This document shows positions 19,557-28,921 of a DNA stretch of 64,000 nt, in pieces (position 1 is the stretch's first letter; every line of letters begins with the position of its first letter). The notes beneath the pieces are model-generated. The model did no database searches and had not been told where the DNA came from. It saw nothing but the letters and a program-made list of their open reading frames with translations. The stretch is taken from contig CABTZF010000001.1 in assembly GCA_902489255.1 (NCBI GenBank), forward strand, positions 1 to 64,000. Direction: 5' to 3'. Source of the stretch: an uncultured Peptoniphilus sp. (GTDB taxonomy: Bacteria > Bacillota > Clostridia > Tissierellales > Peptoniphilaceae). The position numbers and the translations under genes were made by a program.

Positions 19557-20476
19557 AAGTAGTTTTTATGGGGACACCGGCCTTTGCTATTCCAACTATG
19601 GAAAGATTAAATGATATAGCAGATTTATGTCTGGTGGTTACTCAAGAAGATAAGAAAAAAGGAAGAGGAAAGAAACTTCTCCCTTCTCCTGTAAAAAAAA
19701 GAGCACAAGAGTTAGGTTTGGAAATTTTTCAGCCTTGTGATATTAATTCCAAAGAATCAATAGAAAAAATTAAAAGTCAAGGTGCTGATTTATTTGTAGT
19801 TGCTGCTTACGGTCAAATTTTAAAAGAAGAAATTCTAAAAATACCGAAATATTATCCGATTAATGTACATGCTTCTTTACTGCCTTTACTTAGAGGAGCC
19901 GCTCCTATTACCAGAGCTATTATACAAGGTTTTGAAGAAACCGGAGTCACAATAATGAGGATGGTAAAAGTACTTGACAAGGGAGATATGGCCTTGCAAA
20001 AAAAAGTTGAAATTTTAGATAAAAATTCTTTTATTTTAGAAAATGAATTGGCAAAGGTAGGAGCAGATCTAATAGAGGATTTTATAAATCTTTTAAAAGA
20101 AAACAGGGTAGTATTTACTCCCCAAGATGATTCTATGGCAACTTATGCTTCAAAAATAACTAACGAAACCTTTAATATTGATTTCTCTAAACCAACAAGA
20201 GAAATCTTAAATTTGATTAGAGGTCTAGACCCTGAATATGGAGCTAGGACTATTTATAAGGATAACACTTTGAAAATCTTTAAGGCCCATCCTATTGATA
20301 CAAAGTCTGAAGCGGATAACGGAACCATATTAGATGCAAATAAAAAATTAATCATCAAAACTTCAGATGGAGCAATTTCAGTTGATGAATTACAAATTCC
20401 TGGTAAAAAAAGGATGGATATAAAATCATTTCTACTAGGTCATAGTTTTGATGAACAAGTTAAATTAGGAGATTAA
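19553..20476 (+). CDS. fmt: Methionyl-tRNA formyltransferase
   Basis: It formylates initiator Met-tRNA using 10-formyl-THF. The 307-residue protein has MGTPAFAIPTMERL at the N-terminus, the catalytic block NVHASLLPLLRGAAPI (Asn/His), GVTIMRMVKVLDKGDM, and the C-terminal OB-type tRNA-binding domain from about residue 205. The ATG overlaps the def stop (ATGA). The catalytic residues are complete. Confidence 0.96.
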   Translation: MKVVFMGTPAFAIPTMERLNDIADLCLVVTQEDKKKGRGKKLLPSPVKKRAQELGLEIFQPCDINSKESIEKIKSQGADLFVVAAYGQILKEEILKIPKYYPINVHASLLPLLRGAAPITRAIIQGFEETGVTIMRMVKVLDKGDMALQKKVEILDKNSFILENELAKVGADLIEDFINLLKENRVVFTPQDDSMATYASKITNETFNIDFSKPTREILNLIRGLDPEYGARTIYKDNTLKIFKAHPIDTKSEADNGTILDANKKLIIKTSDGAISVDELQIPGKKRMDIKSFLLGHSFDEQVKLGD

Positions 20477-20478
20477 AT

Positions 20479-21168
20479 ATGTATTATTACGGTTTTCAAT
20501 ACCTATATTATTTAATACCAGGTATTATATTGGCAGTGTATGCACAAGCTAAAATTAGTGCAGCGTATAATAAATATAGTGACATTTATTCAAAAAGAAA
20601 TATCAGCGGTTCTCAAGCTGCCAGATATATCTTAGATAAAAGCGGGTTAAATTATGTATCTATAAATATAATTGAAGGAAAACTTACTGATAATTATGAT
20701 CCGAGAACTAAGACATTAAATTTATCAAGAGATGTTTATGAAAGTACATCCATAGCATCTATTTCCATAGCTGCCCATGAAGTTGGTCATGCTATTCAAG
20801 ATAAATTAAATTATATGCCCATGCGTTTTCGTGAAACTTTAGTACCGCTTGCAAACCTGGGAACGACTTTGTCCATGTGGTTTATTATTGCCGGTTTTAT
20901 TTTTTCTTATATTTTAACAAAAGTAGGTATTGCACTCTTTTTCTTTGCAGTGTTATTTCAAATTGTTACTTTACCGGTGGAATTTGATGCATCAAGAAGG
21001 GCAAGGCTTGAAATTGAAGAATTGGATTTTTTAGATACTGATGAATTAATAGGAACTAGGCAAGTCTTAGGAGCTGCTGCATTAACATATGTTGCTGCTA
21101 CCCTTACAGCCATTGGTCAATTTTTAAGATTAATTGCATTAATAGATGGCAGTAGGAGAAGAAGATGA
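20479..21168 (+). CDS. Membrane zinc metallopeptidase, YugP family
   Basis: The 229-residue membrane protein has an N-terminal helix, the zinc-binding AAHEVGHAIQD (HEXXH, about 93-103), two or three hydrophobic helices and the family-typical PVEFDASRRA followed by a C-terminal helix (GAAALTYVAATLTAI). This is the Zn_peptidase_2 family, of unknown substrate, frequently found between fmt and rsmB in clostridia. The start is 2 bp after the fmt stop, and the end overlaps rsmB by 4 nt. Confidence 0.9.
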   Translation: MYYYGFQYLYYLIPGIILAVYAQAKISAAYNKYSDIYSKRNISGSQAARYILDKSGLNYVSINIIEGKLTDNYDPRTKTLNLSRDVYESTSIASISIAAHEVGHAIQDKLNYMPMRFRETLVPLANLGTTLSMWFIIAGFIFSYILTKVGIALFFFAVLFQIVTLPVEFDASRRARLEIEELDFLDTDELIGTRQVLGAAALTYVAATLTAIGQFLRLIALIDGSRRRR

Positions 21169-22460
21169 AGAACATCAGAGAGAAAGCACTTTTTATTATT
21201 GACGACATCTTTAATAAAGGTGCTTTTTTAGAAGAAGAAATTAACATTTTAAAGTTATCAAAAATTTCAACTAGAGATTTTACCTTTGTGAGAGAACTTA
21301 CAACCGGGGTAGTCAGAAATAAAACTTATTTGGATTATGTAATAAAAGTTAATACTAATTTTAAATTAAAAAAAATTCATAGAATTATATTAATAATTTT
21401 GGAAATGGGAATTTACCAATTATATTTCATGGATAAGGTTCCTAAATATTCAGTAGTAGATGAATCTGTTAAATTAGCCAAAGTATATGGGAATAAAGGG
21501 TCTATTTCTTTTGTAAATGCTATTTTGAGAAATATTGGAGGAAAGGAAAAGCAAATAGTAAAAATTAAAGATTCAATTGAAAATTTATCTGTATACTATT
21601 CACATCCTAAGTATTATACAAAATATTTTTATGAAAATTATGGAGTTGATTTCACCAAAAAGTTACTTCAGGCTAATAATAAAATTGCTGATTTTATTAT
21701 TAGGGTAAATACTCTAAAAATATCTAAAAAGGAATTAATAAGCTTATTAAACAATGCTAATTATATAGTTAGGGAAGGAAAATTTGAAGATTCTTTAGTT
21801 ATTGATAATCCAAAAGATATATTTGAAACGGACTTGTTTAATATGGGATATTTTTATGCCCAGGACTATTCTTCAATTAAAGTGTCTCAAATTTTAGACC
21901 CCAAAAAAAATTCAAGAGTTTTAGATTTATGTGCTGCTCCAGGGGGTAAAACAACACATCTGGCCGCTATAATGGAAAACACAGGGCAAATAATCGCCTG
22001 TGACAAAAATGAATATAAATTAGATTTAATAAGAGAAAATGCAAAACGTTTATCAGTGAATAATTTAAAACTTATGATTAATGATGCTCTCTTATATAAT
22101 GATGAATTTAAAGAATCCTTCGATTATGTACTTATTGATGCACCTTGTTCAGGACTTGGTTTATATAGGAGAAAACCTGATATAAAGTGGAAGAGATCTA
22201 CTCAAGATATAGAAGCTTTGGCGGAAATCCAAAGAAAAATTATTAATAACGGTGCAAAATATGTTAAAAATGGAGGAACTCTTGTTTACTCCACATGTTC
22301 TATATATCCTCGTGAAAATGATGATGTAATTTGTAATTTCCTTAGTGAAAATAAAAATTTTTCTCCAGTGGAAATTAATGGCGAAAGGATTTATAAATTA
22401 TTTCCTTTTGAAAATTGTGACGGTTTTTCAATTGCGAAACTAAAAAAATCAGTTGATTAA
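21165..22460 (+). CDS. rsmB: 16S rRNA (cytosine(967)-C(5))-methyltransferase RsmB
   Basis: The 431-residue protein combines an N-terminal NusB-like RNA-binding domain (about 1-140) with a SAM-dependent m5C methyltransferase domain. Visible motifs are LDLCAAPGGKTTHLA (SAM binding), DAPCSGLGLYRRKPDIKW (motif IV Cys) and YSTCSIYPREND (catalytic Cys, motif VI). It overlaps the zinc peptidase gene by 4 nt. The substrate site is assigned by family. Confidence 0.94.
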   Translation: MKNIREKALFIIDDIFNKGAFLEEEINILKLSKISTRDFTFVRELTTGVVRNKTYLDYVIKVNTNFKLKKIHRIILIILEMGIYQLYFMDKVPKYSVVDESVKLAKVYGNKGSISFVNAILRNIGGKEKQIVKIKDSIENLSVYYSHPKYYTKYFYENYGVDFTKKLLQANNKIADFIIRVNTLKISKKELISLLNNANYIVREGKFEDSLVIDNPKDIFETDLFNMGYFYAQDYSSIKVSQILDPKKNSRVLDLCAAPGGKTTHLAAIMENTGQIIACDKNEYKLDLIRENAKRLSVNNLKLMINDALLYNDEFKESFDYVLIDAPCSGLGLYRRKPDIKWKRSTQDIEALAEIQRKIINNGAKYVKNGGTLVYSTCSIYPRENDDVICNFLSENKNFSPVEINGERIYKLFPFENCDGFSIAKLKKSVD

Positions 22461-22509
22461 ACTCTTAATTGTTAAATATCAAAAATAGCTTTTTCTTATA
22501 GAATGTATT

Positions 22510-22518
22510 TGTTATAAT
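22510..22518 (+). promoter_or_regulatory. Extended -10 promoter for rlmN
   Basis: TGTTATAAT (an extended -10, TG-N-TATAAT) lies 20 bp before the rlmN ATG, which is preceded by AGGTGGTG. The predicted leader is short. The -35 region is poor. It would start the rlmN-phosphatase-kinase-rsgA-rpe-thiN unit. Confidence 0.55.
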
Positions 22519-22538
22519 ACTAATAAATAGGTGGTGCT

Positions 22539-23585
22539 ATGGTATTAAACTCGATGTCTTTAGATGAACTAAGAAATTATTTTCTGGAAAAAGGGGAAAA
22601 AGCATTTAGAGCAAATCAATTATATACGTTTTTTCATAAAAATAGAAGATGGGACGTTGAAAATTCCAATTTATCTAAACAAACATTGGAAATAATTAAA
22701 GCTGAAACTATAAACAAAATAGAGATTTTAAAAATTTTAGAGTCCAAATTAGATGAAACAAAAAAATTCTTATTTACCCTAGATGACTCAAACATCATTG
22801 AAGGGGTACTTATGAAGTATAATTTTGGCTATAGCCAATGCATTTCTACTCAAGTTGGTTGCAGAATGGGTTGTGTATTTTGTGCATCAACAAAGGGAGG
22901 TTTAATAAGAAATTTAACTCCTGCAGAGATGTTAAATCAGATATATCTTGTTGAAAATGTGTATAAAATTCATGTAAACAATTTTATTCTAATGGGTTCA
23001 GGAGAGCCTATGGATAATTTTGATAATGTTATTAAATTTCTTAAAATTTTACATTCTAAAGAAGGACACAACTCTTCTTATAGGAATATAACAATTTCGA
23101 CATGTGGTTTTGCTGATGGAATTTATAAGCTTGCAGATACTAATTTGCCAATTAATTTGGCAATTTCTCTACATGAAACAAACGATAAAGACCGTTCGAT
23201 ATTAATGCCGATTAATAAAAGATACAATTTGGATGAACTTTCTAAAGCCTTAAAATACTATAGTACAAAGACAAATAAGAGGATTACTTTAGAATATGCT
23301 CTTATAAAGGGAAAAAATGATTCTGAAAAAAATGCAAGAGAATTGAGAGATAGATTTTCAAGCAATTTATTTCATATAAATTTAATTCCCTTAAATCCAA
23401 TTGATGAATATGATGCACAAAGACCAAAAATTCAAGATATTTATAGGTTTAAAAAACTTTTAGAAGATTTGTCATTTAATGTAACAATAAGACGTGAACT
23501 TGGAAAAGATATTGATGCTTCTTGTGGGCAATTAAGATCTAGATTATATAGAGGTGATTATAATGATAGTTGTTGGAGCAACTAA
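22539..23585 (+). CDS. rlmN: Dual-specificity 23S rRNA/tRNA adenine C2 methyltransferase RlmN
   Basis: This radical SAM enzyme makes m2A2503 in 23S rRNA and m2A37 in some tRNAs. The 348-residue protein has the CxxxCxxC cluster motif in GCRMGCVFCAS (about 108-118), the GSGEPMDN glycine-rich motif, and the conserved C-terminal catalytic Cys in DASCGQLR. The start is set by AGGTGGTG. It ends 23 nt inside the phosphatase gene. Confidence 0.96.
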   Translation: MVLNSMSLDELRNYFLEKGEKAFRANQLYTFFHKNRRWDVENSNLSKQTLEIIKAETINKIEILKILESKLDETKKFLFTLDDSNIIEGVLMKYNFGYSQCISTQVGCRMGCVFCASTKGGLIRNLTPAEMLNQIYLVENVYKIHVNNFILMGSGEPMDNFDNVIKFLKILHSKEGHNSSYRNITISTCGFADGIYKLADTNLPINLAISLHETNDKDRSILMPINKRYNLDELSKALKYYSTKTNKRITLEYALIKGKNDSEKNARELRDRFSSNLFHINLIPLNPIDEYDAQRPKIQDIYRFKKLLEDLSFNVTIRRELGKDIDASCGQLRSRLYRGDYNDSCWSN

Positions 23586-24288
23586 TGTAGGCAAGTATAG
23601 AAAAAATAATGAGGATTCTTACTATATTGATAAAAACGAAAGATTTTTTATATTAGCTGACGGTATGGGAGGTCATCTTGCTGGAGAAACAGCATCGCAA
23701 TTAGCTACACAACTTATTAGTGAAAATCTAATCAAGTTGGGCGAAAATCCTAAAGAATCTGATATAATAAAAGAAATAAAAGAATCTATCGAAAAAGCTA
23801 ATACTGAAATTTTTAATGAATCAAAAGATATTGAAAAATATAGAGGTATGGGAACAACACTTACAGTTGCCTATATCTTTAACAATAAGTTAATTTTTGC
23901 AAATGTTGGTGACTCCAGGATATATAGATTAAATCTAGAAGATAATGAAATATTTCAACTAACCAAGGATGATTCTTATGTTAATTATTTAATTGAAATT
24001 GGAGAAATTACTGAAGACGAGGCTAAAGTGCATCCAAAAAAGAATGTTCTTACCAAGGCTTTGGGTACAAATGAGAAAGTTTCTTTTGATTTGTGTCAAA
24101 TTGATCTAAAAAACAAAGATGTAATTTTACTATGTTCAGATGGCTTAACCAATATGGTAAATAATGAAGATATTTTAAATTTAGTAAAAAATAACCAACC
24201 GTTAAAAACTCATGAAGTACTTATTAATGAGGCATTAAACAATGGTGGTATAGATAATGTAACTTTGATATTGATATATAATGAGTAG
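23563..24288 (+). CDS. prpC: PP2C-type protein phosphatase (Stp/PrpC)
   Basis: It dephosphorylates Ser/Thr targets of the neighbouring PASTA kinase. The 241-residue protein has the PP2C metal motifs NNEDSYY, ADGMGGHLAGE, GTTLTVAYI, NVGDSRIYR, LCSDGLTN and GGIDNVT. The in-frame GTG at 23554 is part of the AGAGGTGA ribosome binding site, so ATG 23563 was chosen. It overlaps rlmN by 23 nt and is 8 bp from prkC. Confidence 0.94.
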   Translation: MIVVGATNVGKYRKNNEDSYYIDKNERFFILADGMGGHLAGETASQLATQLISENLIKLGENPKESDIIKEIKESIEKANTEIFNESKDIEKYRGMGTTLTVAYIFNNKLIFANVGDSRIYRLNLEDNEIFQLTKDDSYVNYLIEIGEITEDEAKVHPKKNVLTKALGTNEKVSFDLCQIDLKNKDVILLCSDGLTNMVNNEDILNLVKNNQPLKTHEVLINEALNNGGIDNVTLILIYNE

Positions 24289-24296
24289 GTGTTTAA

Positions 24297-26306
24297 ATGA
24301 TTAGTAAAGTTTTGGGAAAAAGATATGAAATTTTAGAAAAAATTGGCACCGGCGGCATGGGCAATGTATATAAAGCTCATGACAGAAGACTTGACAGAAT
24401 TGTTGCTATAAAGGTTTTAAAACTTGAATATAATGACGATAATAATTTCATCAGAAAGTTTAAACGTGAATCATTAGCAGCTGCAAGTATTTCGCATCCT
24501 AACATTGTCGGTATCTATGATGTTGGAAGTGAAACGTTGGATAATGAAGTAGTTCATTATATTGTTATGGAATATATTGACGGAAAAACGCTTAAAGATT
24601 TAATAAATGAAGAAGGTAGAATTCCTGAAAAAAGAGCTTTAAACTATGCCATCCAGATTGCAGAAGCTTTAAAAATTGCACATTCTAAACATATAATCCA
24701 CAGAGATATAAAATCACAAAATATTATGGTAACAAAAGATGATAGGGTAAAAGTTACTGATTTCGGTATTGCAAGAGTTGCTGACAATACTACTGTCACA
24801 GCTACTAATGCTGTTATGGGGAGCGTTCATTATTTTTCCCCAGAACAAGCTAGAGGAGCTAAGGTTGACAACAGAAGTGATATTTATTCAATGGGTATTG
24901 TATTGTATGAAATGCTAACAGGAACTCTTCCGTTTGATGCTGACAATCCTGTATCCGTTGCTTTAATGCAAGTGCAAACAAGCATGCCCAGACCATCTGA
25001 CAAGGTAAAGAGTCTTTCACAGGGCGTTGATGATTTGGTTTTTAAGATGACTCGTAAAGATCCTAATAAAAGATATAAAGATGTTTATGATTTAATTAAG
25101 GATATAAAATCAATATTGATAAATGGCAAAATTACTCAGCCGGTCAGCCAATACCAAAAAGAAGATTTTGATGAAACTGTATTGGAGAATCCTAACTTTG
25201 AGCCTGAAAATGAAAAAAAATACGTTAAGAGAAGGGACAGAGATTATGATAATGATAGAGAAATAGTTAAGAAGGAATTTAAAAGAAAGAATTCTGCAGC
25301 GCCGGCAATTTTAGGAGTATTTTGTGCTATATTAATAATTTTTTTACTGGCAAAAGTAGCACCTAAAGCTATTGCCGGATTAAATACAAATCAGAAGGTA
25401 GAAAAAGTTGAAGTTGTTGATGTAGTTGGAGCTTTAAAAGGAGAGGCTGAAGCAAAACTTGATAGCCAAGGACTTAAATATAAAATAAGTACAGTAGAAG
25501 ATGACTCAAAAAAATCTGAGGAAGTAATTTCTCAAGATCCGGTAGCCGGAACAGTTGTTGAAAAAGGAGCTACAATTAACCTTGTTGTAAATTCACTACC
25601 TGATGATGTAGAAGTTCCTGCTATTAAAAATTACACCTTAGAGCTTGCTGAAGAAAAATTAAATAATAGCGGGTTAGAAGTGGGGGATGTTGAGTACATT
25701 TTTGATGATGAAATAGAAAATGAAAAAATTATCTATACAGAACCTCAAATGGGTGAAAGAGTTGCCAGAGGAATGAAAATAAAATTATTCATTTCCAAGG
25801 GAAAGGATGAAACTCCTGTTACAATTCCGGCATCTTATAAAGGATTGAGACCTGAAGATCCTAAAGCTGCTTTAGAAAAATTGGGTTTAGTTGTAAAAAT
25901 AGAAGAAGGATATTCCGGAGATGTTGCGAAGGGAGAAATTTTTAAAATTGACCCAAAGGTTGGAAGTGAAGTTGCCAAGGGTTCAACAGTTACTCTTTAT
26001 ATTTCAAAGGGAGCACCCACAGAAGATATAATTGATGAGTCTGAAACTTCAGATAATCAATCATCATCAAATACAGATAGCTCTGTAAAAACTTATAATT
26101 ATAAAATAAATGTTCCTGATGATGGTAAATCTCACAATATAAAAGCATATAGAGTTCAAAATGCCAACGGAGAAGATGTCAATCCGGAAACTGTTTGGGA
26201 CTATATTAGAGATCCGGGAACAACTGACAATATTAAACTTGTTGGTAAGGGAACTTATGAGATTTATATTGATGACCAATATGTAACAAGAGAAGTTGTA
26301 AAATAA
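24297..26306 (+). CDS. prkC: Serine/threonine kinase with PASTA domains
   Basis: This membrane Ser/Thr kinase senses cell-wall fragments. The 669-residue protein has a kinase domain at about 1-270 (GTGGMGNVYKA, AIKVL, HRDIKSQNIM, DFGIAR, SPEQARG), a cytoplasmic juxtamembrane linker, one transmembrane helix (about 340-362), and three PASTA repeats (about 370-575). An acidic Ser/Thr-rich spacer and an extra C-terminal beta-rich segment of about 70 residues (from KTYNYKINVPDD) follow. Pairing with the phosphatase and rsgA is the classical Firmicutes order. The extra C-terminal piece is the least conserved part and its role is unknown. Confidence 0.95.
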   Translation: MISKVLGKRYEILEKIGTGGMGNVYKAHDRRLDRIVAIKVLKLEYNDDNNFIRKFKRESLAAASISHPNIVGIYDVGSETLDNEVVHYIVMEYIDGKTLKDLINEEGRIPEKRALNYAIQIAEALKIAHSKHIIHRDIKSQNIMVTKDDRVKVTDFGIARVADNTTVTATNAVMGSVHYFSPEQARGAKVDNRSDIYSMGIVLYEMLTGTLPFDADNPVSVALMQVQTSMPRPSDKVKSLSQGVDDLVFKMTRKDPNKRYKDVYDLIKDIKSILINGKITQPVSQYQKEDFDETVLENPNFEPENEKKYVKRRDRDYDNDREIVKKEFKRKNSAAPAILGVFCAILIIFLLAKVAPKAIAGLNTNQKVEKVEVVDVVGALKGEAEAKLDSQGLKYKISTVEDDSKKSEEVISQDPVAGTVVEKGATINLVVNSLPDDVEVPAIKNYTLELAEEKLNNSGLEVGDVEYIFDDEIENEKIIYTEPQMGERVARGMKIKLFISKGKDETPVTIPASYKGLRPEDPKAALEKLGLVVKIEEGYSGDVAKGEIFKIDPKVGSEVAKGSTVTLYISKGAPTEDIIDESETSDNQSSSNTDSSVKTYNYKINVPDDGKSHNIKAYRVQNANGEDVNPETVWDYIRDPGTTDNIKLVGKGTYEIYIDDQYVTREVVK

Positions 26307-27163
26307 TGGAAGGTAAAATTGTTAAACTTACAGGAGGATTTTATTATATAAAGTATGGAGATAAGGTTGTTGAAACAAGAGCCAAGGGAGCTTTTAGATA
26401 CCTAAGCCAAAGTCCGATTGTAGGAGATAATGTTGAATTTAATTATGATAAAAATACTCTGGGATATATTAAAAAAATATATCCCAGAAAAAATATATTA
26501 ATAAGACCAAGGGTAAGTAATGTAGATTTAGTAGTTTTATTTGTCCCTATAAAAGAACCGGTTTATAATTTAACGCTAATTGATAAAATGATTGTTCAAA
26601 TTGAAATGGCAGGAATTGATTTATTAATAGTTTTTAATAAAGCTGATTTAGATTTTGAAAAAGCAAAAGAATTAGAAAATATATATAAAAAGTCAGGTTT
26701 TGAAACTTTGTGTATCTCAGCCAAAAATAAAATGAATATAAATCTTTTAAAAGATAAATTAAGAGGCAAAGTAGTTGCCTTTGCGGGAGTTAGCGGAGCA
26801 GGAAAATCAACAATTTCTTCTATCATTTTATCTAGGGATATTGAAAGTGGCGAGGTTTCAAAAAAAACAGGAAGAGGAAAACATACAACCAGGCACGTAG
26901 AGTTGCATTCAAGTGGAGATTTTTATCTATTTGATACACCGGGATTCTCAGCTTTAGAGATTAAATTAAAAAAAGAAAATTTGTCAACTTACTTTAGGGA
27001 GTTTTCAAGATATTCAGGACAATGTAAATTTGTAAATTGCAACCATATTAATGAACCTAATTGTATAATAAAAGATAAGATAAAAGAAGGGGTCATACCT
27101 CTAAGTAGATATAATAATTATAAGTATTTATTTGAAGAATTAAAGAAAAAGGAGGAGTTTTAA
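26306..27163 (+). CDS. rsgA: Ribosome small subunit-dependent GTPase A
   Basis: It assists late 30S maturation. The 285-residue circularly permuted GTPase has an N-terminal OB-fold (about 1-65), the G4 motif NKADL before the G1 P-loop GVSGAGKSTISS, G3 DTPGF, and a C-terminal zinc-binding segment (CKFVNCNHINEPNC). Its ATG overlaps the kinase stop by one base (TAATG), and the stop overlaps rpe in the same way. Confidence 0.95.
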   Translation: MEGKIVKLTGGFYYIKYGDKVVETRAKGAFRYLSQSPIVGDNVEFNYDKNTLGYIKKIYPRKNILIRPRVSNVDLVVLFVPIKEPVYNLTLIDKMIVQIEMAGIDLLIVFNKADLDFEKAKELENIYKKSGFETLCISAKNKMNINLLKDKLRGKVVAFAGVSGAGKSTISSIILSRDIESGEVSKKTGRGKHTTRHVELHSSGDFYLFDTPGFSALEIKLKKENLSTYFREFSRYSGQCKFVNCNHINEPNCIIKDKIKEGVIPLSRYNNYKYLFEELKKKEEF

Positions 27164-27807
27164 TGCTTGCACCGTCAATACTATCGGCAGATTTTACAAA
27201 TATTAGAGAAGATTTTAAAGTTATGAATGAAGAAGCCTGTAATTTTATTCATGTAGATATAATGGATGGAAATTATGTACCCAATATTTCATTTGGGCCA
27301 AGTATAGTAAGACAGTTACGAAAACTTACAGATATTTCATTTGATACACACTTAATGATTGAAAAACCTGAAAACTATATTAAAGAATTTGCTGAAGCAG
27401 GCTGTAATATAATAACAATTCACCCGTCAACTACCAAACATTTAGATAGAACACTAAGCTTAATTAAATCATATGGAATGAAATGTGGAATAGCCATAAA
27501 CCCATCAGATGATTTACAAGGTTTAAAATATATAATTAATGATTTGTATTTAGTCCTAATTATGAGCGTAAATCCAGGTTTTGGCGGTCAATCTTTTATT
27601 GAAAAATCTTTAGATAAGATAAGAGATTTAAGAAAAATTATTGATTCTAATTCTTACAGGACGCTTATAGAAGTTGACGGAGGCGTTAAGTTAGATAATG
27701 CAAAGAGAATATTAAATGCCGGAGCAGATATTTTGGTATCCGGTTCAGGCATATTTAACGGAAACGTAAGAGAAAATATAAAAAAATTCAAAGAACTAAT
27801 GATATGA
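27163..27807 (+). CDS. rpe: Ribulose-phosphate 3-epimerase
   Basis: It interconverts ribulose 5-phosphate and xylulose 5-phosphate in the pentose phosphate pathway. The 214-residue TIM barrel shows APSILSADF, HVDIMDGNYVPNISFGP, DTHLMIEKPE, MSVNPGFGGQSF and EVDGGV..NA..GADILVSGSGIF, i.e. all metal and phosphate ligands. Ribosome binding site AAGGAGG. Coupled to rsgA and thiN. Confidence 0.96.
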   Translation: MLAPSILSADFTNIREDFKVMNEEACNFIHVDIMDGNYVPNISFGPSIVRQLRKLTDISFDTHLMIEKPENYIKEFAEAGCNIITIHPSTTKHLDRTLSLIKSYGMKCGIAINPSDDLQGLKYIINDLYLVLIMSVNPGFGGQSFIEKSLDKIRDLRKIIDSNSYRTLIEVDGGVKLDNAKRILNAGADILVSGSGIFNGNVRENIKKFKELMI

Positions 27808-28439
27808 AAAAGGCACTATTAATTTCCGGCGGAAGCAAGGTATCTAAAAGTTTAATAGAAAAGTATAAGGGAAGATTTACAATTGTTGCAGATGGCGGTA
27901 TGAAAATGTTAAGAGAATATAATATAAAGCCTAACCTAATAATGGGAGATTTGGATTCTATGGATTTAGCTACAATTAAGTTCATTAGAGATAATGATAT
28001 AAAAATTGGAATTTTCCCATCTAATAAAAATTTAACAGATACGGAGATTTGTCTTAATAAATTAATAGAAATGGATTATAAGGATATAATTATTCTTTCG
28101 GCACGTGGCAGCCGTAGTGACCATGAACTTGCAAATATATTTTTGCTCATTAAACTATATAAAAAAAATATATTGGCAAAAATTGTTGATGGCAATAATG
28201 AAATTTATTTTTTGGGAAAGGGAACTTATATTTTTAAGAAAGATAATAAAAAATATTTATCCCTTATATCTTTAAGTAAAAATTCAGTATATTCAACTAA
28301 AGGTTTTAAATATGAGGTAGAAAGTTTAATGATTTCTAGAGATAATCCGGGTTTTGGTGTTAGTAATGAAATTAAAGATACTATAGGTAAAATAATTATA
28401 GAAAAAGGAAAAGTTTTTTTGATTAGGTCTAATGATTAA
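27804..28439 (+). CDS. thiN: Thiamine pyrophosphokinase
   Basis: It converts thiamine to thiamine diphosphate using ATP. The 211-residue protein shows VADGGMKML, PNLIMGDLDSM (the conserved GDxDS), KNLTDTEICLNKL and GSRSDHELANI. The C-terminal half is a short beta domain that binds thiamine. The start overlaps the rpe stop by 4 nt. This closes the rlmN-to-thiN unit; rpmB downstream has its own promoter. Confidence 0.92.
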   Translation: MKKALLISGGSKVSKSLIEKYKGRFTIVADGGMKMLREYNIKPNLIMGDLDSMDLATIKFIRDNDIKIGIFPSNKNLTDTEICLNKLIEMDYKDIIILSARGSRSDHELANIFLLIKLYKKNILAKIVDGNNEIYFLGKGTYIFKKDNKKYLSLISLSKNSVYSTKGFKYEVESLMISRDNPGFGVSNEIKDTIGKIIIEKGKVFLIRSND

Positions 28440-28449
28440 TAAATATTTC

Positions 28450-28478
28450 TTGCAAAAATTGTTTTTTTTTGATAAAAT
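28450..28478 (+). promoter_or_regulatory. Sigma-A promoter of rpmB
   Basis: TTGCAA (28450-28455) and TAAAAT (28473-28478) are separated by 17 bp, 43 bp before the rpmB ATG. Confidence 0.65.
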
Positions 28479-28520
28479 AATTCTTGCGTTTACATTAGAA
28501 AAATAATTGGGAGGTGTCTT

Positions 28521-28712
28521 ATGTCTAAGAAATGTGATATTTGTGGAAAACAAAAAGTGTTCGGAAATAAGGTCTCATTCTCTCACCGTAAAAGTAATAG
28601 AAGCTGGGCTCCTAATATTAGAAGAGTTAGGGCTGTAGTTAATGGAAGTACAAAAAGAATCAATGTTTGTACAAGATGTTTGAGATCTAATAAAGTTGAA
28701 CGTGCAGTGTAG
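28521..28712 (+). CDS. rpmB: Ribosomal protein bL28
   Basis: The 63-residue 50S subunit protein is of the zinc-binding (C+) type, with CDIC near the N-terminus and CTRC at residues about 51-54. The core SHRKSNRSWAPNIRRVRA is diagnostic. GGGAGGTG precedes the ATG. It is a monocistronic unit with its own promoter and a good terminator. Confidence 0.97.
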   Translation: MSKKCDICGKQKVFGNKVSFSHRKSNRSWAPNIRRVRAVVNGSTKRINVCTRCLRSNKVERAV

Positions 28713-28735
28713 AAAGGGATTTAAAGTCCCTTTTT
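28713..28735 (+). terminator. Rho-independent terminator of rpmB
   Basis: A 7-bp stem AAAGGGA/TCCCTTT, loop TTTAAAG and a T-run begin right after the rpmB stop codon. Confidence 0.85.
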
Positions 28736-28782
28736 AAGTACACAAAATTATTTAAAGTTAAAATATGTGTATGGAAAAAATG

Positions 28783-28835
28783 AACTGACCGGCAGAAGTT
28801 GGAGTAAAATCCAATTAAAGCGGGTCGGTTTTTTT
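28783..28835 (+). terminator. Nested two-stem terminator-like structure
   Basis: The outer stem AACTGACCGGC/GCGGGTCGGTT (one G-G mismatch, one wobble) encloses an inner TTGGA/TCCAA hairpin and is followed by a T7 run (28829-28835). It lies 50 bp after the rpmB terminator, so it is not simply the rpmB terminator. It could end a short independent RNA. From 28836 to 28921 nothing else was seen. Confidence 0.55.
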
Positions 28836-28921
28836 AGTTACGATTACATTTTTTATAATCCACTTTTTATAGGAATATTTTCAGTTTTTATATAAAATAT
28901 ATAGCAAAGGGTCATGTTTTG

